NCBI GenBank assembly: GCA_963753545.1
Contig: CAVWCQ010000004.1
Span: forward strand, 124,001-188,000
DNA length: 64,000 bases
Origin: CAVWCQ01 sp963753545
Lineage (GTDB): Bacteria > Chloroflexota > Anaerolineae > Aggregatilineales > Aggregatilineaceae
Direction of reading: 5' to 3'
Position 1 is the first letter of the stretch; the number at the start of each line of letters is the position of its first letter. This document shows, piece after piece, positions 59,433 through 64,000 of this stretch. Below the pieces are notes generated by a model. It was not told where the DNA came from. It did no database searches and was given only the letters and a program-made list of their open reading frames with translations. Position numbers and translations under genes: made by a program.

Positions 59433-60531
59433 GTGGAATTAAGCCAAATCCTCGTGCGCTGGCGGCGGGCGGTCCCTGCCCTGCTCCTGCTCGTGAGTTC
59501 GCTTACCCTGGCTGCATGTGCTCCCCATGAACCAGAAATGATCACAGTCAGCGCAACACCGCCTCCCCATATCATCGGGCCAGACAATTTTCCACCGGGC
59601 GTCAACCCCCTCACCGGAGAGCGCGTGTATAACCCCGCCGTACTCAATCGCCGCCCCCTGGCGGTCAAGATATCCAACGCGCCCGATACCGTTCGTCCCC
59701 AGGCCGGAATCGGAGCGGCTGATCTGGTCTTTGAACATTATGTCGAAGGCGGCCTGAACTCGTTTTACGGCGATCTATTGGACCAACACGCCGTACCGGG
59801 TCGGATCGGTGCGCAGCGCCCGCCTGATCGATCTGGAAATTCCAGCGATGTATGGGACGCTCTTTGCCTATTCCGGGGCCAGTGAGCCGATCCGCCAGCG
59901 GATTGCCGCCCTGCCGTTTGCCAATCGTGCTTATGAAGGGGTCAGCGTTGGCGAACCCGTCTACTACCGTGATACAGGGATCGAAGCGCCCCATAATATG
60001 TTCGTGACCCCAGCCCAAATCTGGGCCCGCGCTGACCGTGACGGCGTGGACGATCCACCCAAGTTGAGCGGCATGGTCTTTTCGGACGCCCCACCCCATA
60101 CCGGAGTGAAGGCGAACAGCATCACGATCAACTATGGGCCGGATCTCGTGGAATGGCAGTATGACCCGGAGACAAGCCGCTATTCCCGCTATGATGACGG
60201 CAAGGCGCACCTGGATGCCAACACCGGGGATCAGGTCACAGCCGCCAATGTGATCATGATCTACGCGCACCACCAGGAAGATTTAAGCATTGTCGAGAGC
60301 GAGTGGCAGGGCGTCAAAAGTTTTTCAATCGAAATTCAGATCTGGACGCTCGGCCCGGCTACGCTGTTCCGCGATGGAGAGATGCTCCAGGGTTATTGGA
60401 TGCGTTGGAATGAGAACGATATGCTGACCTTTTGGGCCGACGAAGCAGAGACACAGCGGCTTTATCTCAAACCGGGCAATACCTGGTTCCAGGTTGTACC
60501 TCTTGACTTCGCAGGACTGAGCGTCGGATAG
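59433..60531 (+). CDS. DUF3048 (YerB-like) lipoprotein (one frameshift)
   Basis: About 365 residues. Lipobox LAAC after a hydrophobic signal, then NPLTGERVYNPAVLNRRPLA and VRPQAGIGAADLVFEHYVEG, then, in another frame, TRFTAIYWTNTPYRVGSVRS and DGKAHLDANTGDQVTAANVI. This is the DUF3048 pair of domains. The break is near 59757. GTG start with GAGG upstream. The family is extracellular and its function is unknown; B. subtilis YerB is the best-known member. Confidence 0.88.
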
Positions 60532-60579
60532 TACAATTGTGAATTGTTTCCGCTGCGGGTTCATCAAGGCGCGTACATC

Positions 60580-61122
60580 ATGAGTCCAGAATTCCCCTCT
60601 ATGTTTTTATGGAGCCTGACGCTGGTCGCCAGCGCTGGCATGTTTTATTACGGCGCTATCCTCAGCGGGCTGTACAAAGATCCTCTGATGGCCCAGTTTC
60701 GAACCTACGGCGAGGAACATCGCCCCTTTCTGATTAACCGCTTCCTGGAGATCATCGGCGGCTGGTGTATCTTGATGGCTATTGTGGTGCGGATCATCAT
60801 CGCGGGCAGCGCCCTGGCCCGATCCAGTTTTGCGCCGCTCACCTTTCTTGTCATCGCGGTGATGGCCTTTACCGCCGATATCATTGTGCGCCGCCGCCCT
60901 GCTATCCGAGAAGCATTCCCTCGCTGGTATTATGATCTGCTGCACGTCGCCACTCGCCAGGAACGGCGCTTCATTGGCTGGGCATGGCTGCGTATTCCCC
61001 GTAAGATGCGCTGGCGCTTAAACGGCGATCAGGCGGCCTTCCGCGTCTGGTCCGATATGGTGCGGATCACTGTCGTCTATGGAGCGCGGGAGCGGGATGA
61101 TCCCTGGTCGATGTGGAGTTAA
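60580..61122 (+). CDS. Hypothetical membrane protein
   Basis: 180 residues from ATG 60580. Three hydrophobic segments in the first 110 residues (FLWSLTLVASAGMFYYGAIL, CILMAIVVRIIIAG, LTFLVIAVMAFTADIIV), then a basic, Trp/Arg-rich cytoplasmic tail. No known family. It follows the DUF3048 gene by 48 bases and may be in one transcript with it. Confidence 0.7.
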   Translation: MSPEFPSMFLWSLTLVASAGMFYYGAILSGLYKDPLMAQFRTYGEEHRPFLINRFLEIIGGWCILMAIVVRIIIAGSALARSSFAPLTFLVIAVMAFTADIIVRRRPAIREAFPRWYYDLLHVATRQERRFIGWAWLRIPRKMRWRLNGDQAAFRVWSDMVRITVVYGARERDDPWSMWS

Positions 61123-61445
61123 GGCAGCAGTTCCAGATATTCGCAGTGGAGTGGGCGAAAAACGGAGAAGTCGCGGCGATCAAATGTGCAACCGCGCTTG
61201 ATATTGAGGCGCTCAGTCAGGGCCATAATCGCAGCATCCGTAAAATCAAAAGCGGCATCCTGATACTGTTCCATGATCTGCTGCATTCAACTCATGTCTG
61301 ATTCGGTTAATGTTTCAATCTCAAAAGCAATGCGTGTGCTGGCAAACACTTGGTGAATGCAGTGTGCGACTGGCAGCGGCGTGATTTGCATCTTTGGCAA
61401 ACGCAAATGCTAACAACAGGCTGGTATCAACAGAACTGCCAAATT
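61119..61445 (-). pseudogene. PIN-domain (VapC-like) toxin remnant
   Basis: The C-terminal part is clear on the minus strand: AFDFTDAAIMALTERLNIKR, then TFDRRDFSVF and LELLP, carrying the conserved Asp residues of PIN ribonucleases. The N-terminal DTSLLLAFAFAKDANHAAA with the first Asp is in another frame, an in-frame TGA separates the middle, and I find no start codon. Decayed or hit by several base errors. It follows the antitoxin-like gene. Confidence 0.7.
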
Positions 61446-61658
61446 TTTCCGGTAGTGTTCGTCCATCGACTCGCGCACAGTGGTAGAAAGGTCCGTTACT
61501 TCGTCCTCAAATGCGCCGTCCATAGCCTCTAGCGCATCCAAACTCTTGTCGTACAACTCAAGCAGATCAGACAGTACATCCTCAACCTGCCGATTCTCAC
61601 GCCGTGCAAGTTCGCGCAGGCGTTCCGCCAGATCGTCCTGAATAATGAGTTTGGTCAC
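61410..61658 (-). CDS. Antitoxin-like protein (VapB type)
   Basis: 82 residues. The N-terminal LIIQDDLAERLRELARREN and VEDVLSDLLELYD look like a ribbon-helix-helix DNA-binding fold, followed by an acidic helical tail. The last dozen residues overlap the toxin remnant and may be altered by a frameshift. It would bind and silence the PIN toxin and repress its own promoter if the pair were functional. Confidence 0.7.
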   Translation of the reverse strand: MTKLIIQDDLAERLRELARRENRQVEDVLSDLLELYDKSLDALEAMDGAFEDEVTDLSTTVRESMDEHYRKNLAVLLIPACC

Positions 61659-61719
61659 AATACGATCTCCTGTTTTCCCTGCTTACTTATCACATCATAG
61701 CAAAACAGGGGACAGCGCG

Positions 61720-62355
61720 CTAACTCCCCGTTGACAACTCCGGCGGGCGCAGCAGAATATCGGCGTTCACCTGCACATCGCGCGGTTCACCATCCAAACG
61801 GAGCACGATTTTCTGGCGGGCCAGCATCACATCGGGCGTCACCCAGGCCGCCGCGCTGTCGGGTGGAAGCGCCAGCAGCGGCCCCAATGCGGCACTTGAT
61901 GTGAAGCGTACATCGTAAATTTCCATGAAATAGTGAGTGAGCAGCCCGGTAAATCCCTGGCGGCTGGTGAGCGCTTCTTCCTCGGCGGTCCACAGGTATC
62001 GGCAGGTCACGTCGCGCTCGTCCAGATCGGACAGCAGCCCCGCCTCCCCGACGAGTTCCTCGCGCAGTTCGCGGAATGGCGTGCGTTCGCGCCCTTCTCC
62101 GCTTCTAAACCACTCTTCGAACTCCGGCAACCTTTCGCGTGAGATCGTCAGGCGTAAATCCGGGCTGGACGGATCGTCCAATCTCGCCCCGAACGCCGCA
62201 ATCCGCGATTGATCATAGAGCGCCAGCGCGCCGCCAATCGGAGAAAGAACATACAGTCCTTTAGTGCGCCGGTTCGCATTTATGATCAAAAAAAAGCGCC
62301 CTTGATGCTCGATCCGGCACAGGGTCGCGCAGCTTATCCGAATCACATCCGACAT
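61720..62355 (-). CDS. SMODS-associated NUDIX-like protein
   Basis: 211 residues. VIRISCATLCRIEHQGRFFL and LSPIGGALALYDQSR at the start, DLRLTISRERLPEFEEWF in the middle and PFRELREELVGEAGLL as a NUDIX-box-like helix match the SMODS-associated NUDIX domain as I know it. That domain is found with nucleotide-second-messenger (CBASS-related) defence genes. No cyclase gene is adjacent. The NUDIX box is not fully canonical, so hydrolase activity is uncertain. Confidence 0.68.
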   Translation of the reverse strand: MSDVIRISCATLCRIEHQGRFFLIINANRRTKGLYVLSPIGGALALYDQSRIAAFGARLDDPSSPDLRLTISRERLPEFEEWFRSGEGRERTPFRELREELVGEAGLLSDLDERDVTCRYLWTAEEEALTSRQGFTGLLTHYFMEIYDVRFTSSAALGPLLALPPDSAAAWVTPDVMLARQKIVLRLDGEPRDVQVNADILLRPPELSTGS

Positions 62356-62415
62356 ACCGCCATCCCTCGCTCGTAGTCAGGACCCAACGGCAATTGTGGC
62401 GCAAGCAGCGACCTG

Positions 62416-62882
62416 TTACAAATCCTTCGCCATGATGAAATCCGTCACGACGTATCCAACCTTTTCGTAGAGCACCCGCGCCCCGTCGTTGTGCCCGAAA
62501 ACGTGCAGCGCGATATTGTTCAGGCCGAGTTCGCGCGCTTTCTCCTCGATGGCCCGCAGCGCTTGCGTGGCGTATCCCCGGCGGCGGTAGTCCTCGTAAA
62601 TCATAATATCGTAGATGAAGGCGCGTGGATATAGTCCCCGCCGCAGCACCGCCAGCCAGATGATCCCGACAGGCTTAGCTTCCTCGTCAACGTGCAGTGT
62701 ATAGAGGTAATGATCGGGTGTGCGCGGCCCATCGGGAGAAGTTCCTGCATCTCCGCGGCAGACTTGGCTTCAGCCTCTTCGGCGGACCAATTCCCGGCCC
62801 GAACATGATCGGCGGCATAATCGGGAATGATCCAGGTCAGATACTCGGCATATTCCGCATCAGTCATCGGCACGAGTTTCAT
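62416..62882 (-). CDS. GNAT-family acetyltransferase (one frameshift)
   Basis: About 155 residues from ATG 62882, with AAGGGA upstream. The acetyl-CoA site reads IYEDYRRRGYATQALRAIEE (R/Q-x-x-G-x-G/A) and the C-terminus HVFGHNDGARVLYEKVGYVV is typical. The first half is in another frame; break near 62735. Substrate unknown. Confidence 0.85.
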
Positions 62883-62942
62883 TGTGTTTGTCCCTTCATG
62901 GAGCGAAAAAATCTGCCAATTTGCAGCCAAAGGCAAGTGCAT

Positions 62943-64000
62943 CTACAGATTCCAAAACAGGACCATGCCCACCATCAGCGCGATAAAACAGACGATAGTC
63001 AGCCCCCATCCGAGCCGGAAAAAATCGCCGAAACTGTAGTTTCCAGGTCCCATCATCAGGATATTGACCGGATGCGCCAGAGGAGAAAAGAACGACGCGG
63101 AACAGCCAATCGCCGCCGCGACAGCCATCGCCTGAGGATTGGCGTGAAGCTGGATCGCGGCGCTGATGGCGATTGGGCCAGTCACCAGGGCTGTAACCTG
63201 CCCCCCCATAAGCTGGGTGAGCACCACCGTCAGCAAAAAGGATCCAGCCGCCAGCCCCAGCGGGCCAAACGGCGCGACCAGATCAACCACATGCTGCCCG
63301 ATCAGCCCGGCTAGCCCCGTATTGACCATTGCCAGACTGACCGAATACATCCCGGCAATTAAAAAAAGGGCCTGCCATTCCATCGAGCGGTAAGCCTCTT
63401 CAACCGTCAGCAGCCCCAGGAGAAAAATGATGATTGCCGCCGACAGCATCGCCAGGTAGACGGGAACACCAGCAATAGAGGCAGCGATTGCAGTTAGTAT
63501 GATGGCAACAGAAAGCCGGGCGTTGCGCGCATTGACGGGCTGATCGCTTCGGTCTGATTCCAGGACAATGTAACTGCGATCCATCTGGAGACTTTTCAGG
63601 CGCTCCCAATCGCCTACCATCAGGAGTGAATCGCCCATTTTCAGTTTCATATCGGCCACGTCGGTCCGGTGGCTTTGCCCATCCCGTAACAGCGCCACGC
63701 CGGTGAAGCCGTATTTTTTGCGGAATTCCAGGTCCTTTAAGGTATATCCCTCGGCAGATGATCGGGGAGCAAGCAGCACCTCGACAAAAGCAACACCCCG
63801 CTCGCTGATGTGCCCGTTGTGCGCTTCGCGTCCCACCTTAAACCCTTCTTCCACCATTTTAGATACGCGTTCTTCGCGCCCAATGGTCAGCAGCACATCG
63901 TTCGGATGCAGCACCTGGGCGGGGGATGGTGCGAAAATGGATTCGTGATCGCGCCAGATCGCTGCTACGGCTACCCCCAACCGGCTCCCAATGCCGATCT
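62943..64000 (-). CDS. SLC13/DASS-type anion transporter with RCK_C domains (5' end outside window)
   Basis: At least 350 residues; the frame is open to the right edge, so the N-terminal transporter half is missing. It starts with two TrkA-C/RCK_C-like segments (HPNDVLLTIGREE, KMGDSLLMVGDWERLKSL), followed by about seven membrane helices with ALVTGPIAISAAIQLHANPQ and CSASFFSPLAHPVNILMMGP, the signature of divalent anion:Na+ symporter-like proteins. Sulfate or dicarboxylates are usual substrates; none can be chosen. Confidence 0.85.
   Translation of the reverse strand, partial: IGIGSRLGVAVAAIWRDHESIFAPSPAQVLHPNDVLLTIGREERVSKMVEEGFKVGREAHNGHISERGVAFVEVLLAPRSSAEGYTLKDLEFRKKYGFTGVALLRDGQSHRTDVADMKLKMGDSLLMVGDWERLKSLQMDRSYIVLESDRSDQPVNARNARLSVAIILTAIAASIAGVPVYLAMLSAAIIIFLLGLLTVEEAYRSMEWQALFLIAGMYSVSLAMVNTGLAGLIGQHVVDLVAPFGPLGLAAGSFLLTVVLTQLMGGQVTALVTGPIAISAAIQLHANPQAMAVAAAIGCSASFFSPLAHPVNILMMGPGNYSFGDFFRLGWGLTIVCFIALMVGMVLFWNL

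Overview
The window is a 64 kb chromosomal stretch of a moderately GC-rich bacterium. The gene set points to a Chloroflexota (Anaerolineae-like) genome: DUF4388 signalling proteins, long GAF-domain sensor kinases, a membrane-anchored Ser/Thr kinase with TPR modules, DUF2085, DUF3048 and DUF402 proteins, a PsbP-like cytochrome c and Pro/Thr-stalked surface proteins. This placement is inferred from domain content only; there is no rRNA. I saw no tRNA, CRISPR array, transposase or phage structural gene.

Layout. 0-7 kb: housekeeping and metabolic genes (TlpA-like thioredoxin, tyrosine phosphatase, O-methyltransferase, tryptophan 2,3-dioxygenase, an ArsA/Get3-like ATPase overlapping a UbiB-type kinase), then a cold-shock gene with a clear promoter and a terminator-like leader hairpin. 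7-17 kb: small membrane proteins, a 2-hydroxyacid dehydrogenase, a secreted CAP protein, a TIR protein with a C-terminal membrane helix closely followed by a TauE/SafE permease, an L,D-transpeptidase fused to a beta-propeller, and fabI. 17-25 kb: PsbP/cytochrome c lipoprotein-like protein and xseA - giant Ser/Thr kinase - xseB - pentapeptide-repeat protein. 25-32 kb: LLM oxidoreductase, murJ, DUF2085, sugar epimerase, DUF402 and a GAF protein. 33-37.4 kb: a TPP-riboswitch operon with thiamine pyrophosphokinase and a thiamine-precursor ABC transporter, carrying an unexpected gene that resembles the Pycsar effector PycTM between the binding protein and the ATPase. 37.6-51.3 kb: an alpha/beta hydrolase and a two-component operon built around an approximately 11 kb (about 3,650-residue) histidine kinase with about 17 GAF domains, flanked by a REC-degenerate-GGDEF protein and a CheY-like regulator. 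51-64 kb: glycosyltransferase, COG5322-type dehydrogenase, left-handed beta-helix protein, hydrolase, a Ras-like GTPase with two DUF4388 paralogues, a DUF3048 lipoprotein, a VapBC-like remnant, a SMODS-associated-NUDIX-like protein, a GNAT and an SLC13-type transporter.

Two dispersed repeat families stand out. Family B (GCAAAG-type, seven loci, several of them double) usually lies a few bases downstream of a stop codon in the same relative orientation, and once forms part of a membrane protein's coding sequence. Family A (three loci) is a two-hairpin intergenic element.

Many clearly conserved genes, over twenty, are interrupted by single-base frameshifts, concentrated at 34.5-36.2 and 38.5-42.5 kb. 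Because intact reading continues in another frame with motifs preserved, I read most of these as uncorrected indels in the assembly rather than decay, and I annotate such genes across the frameshift.
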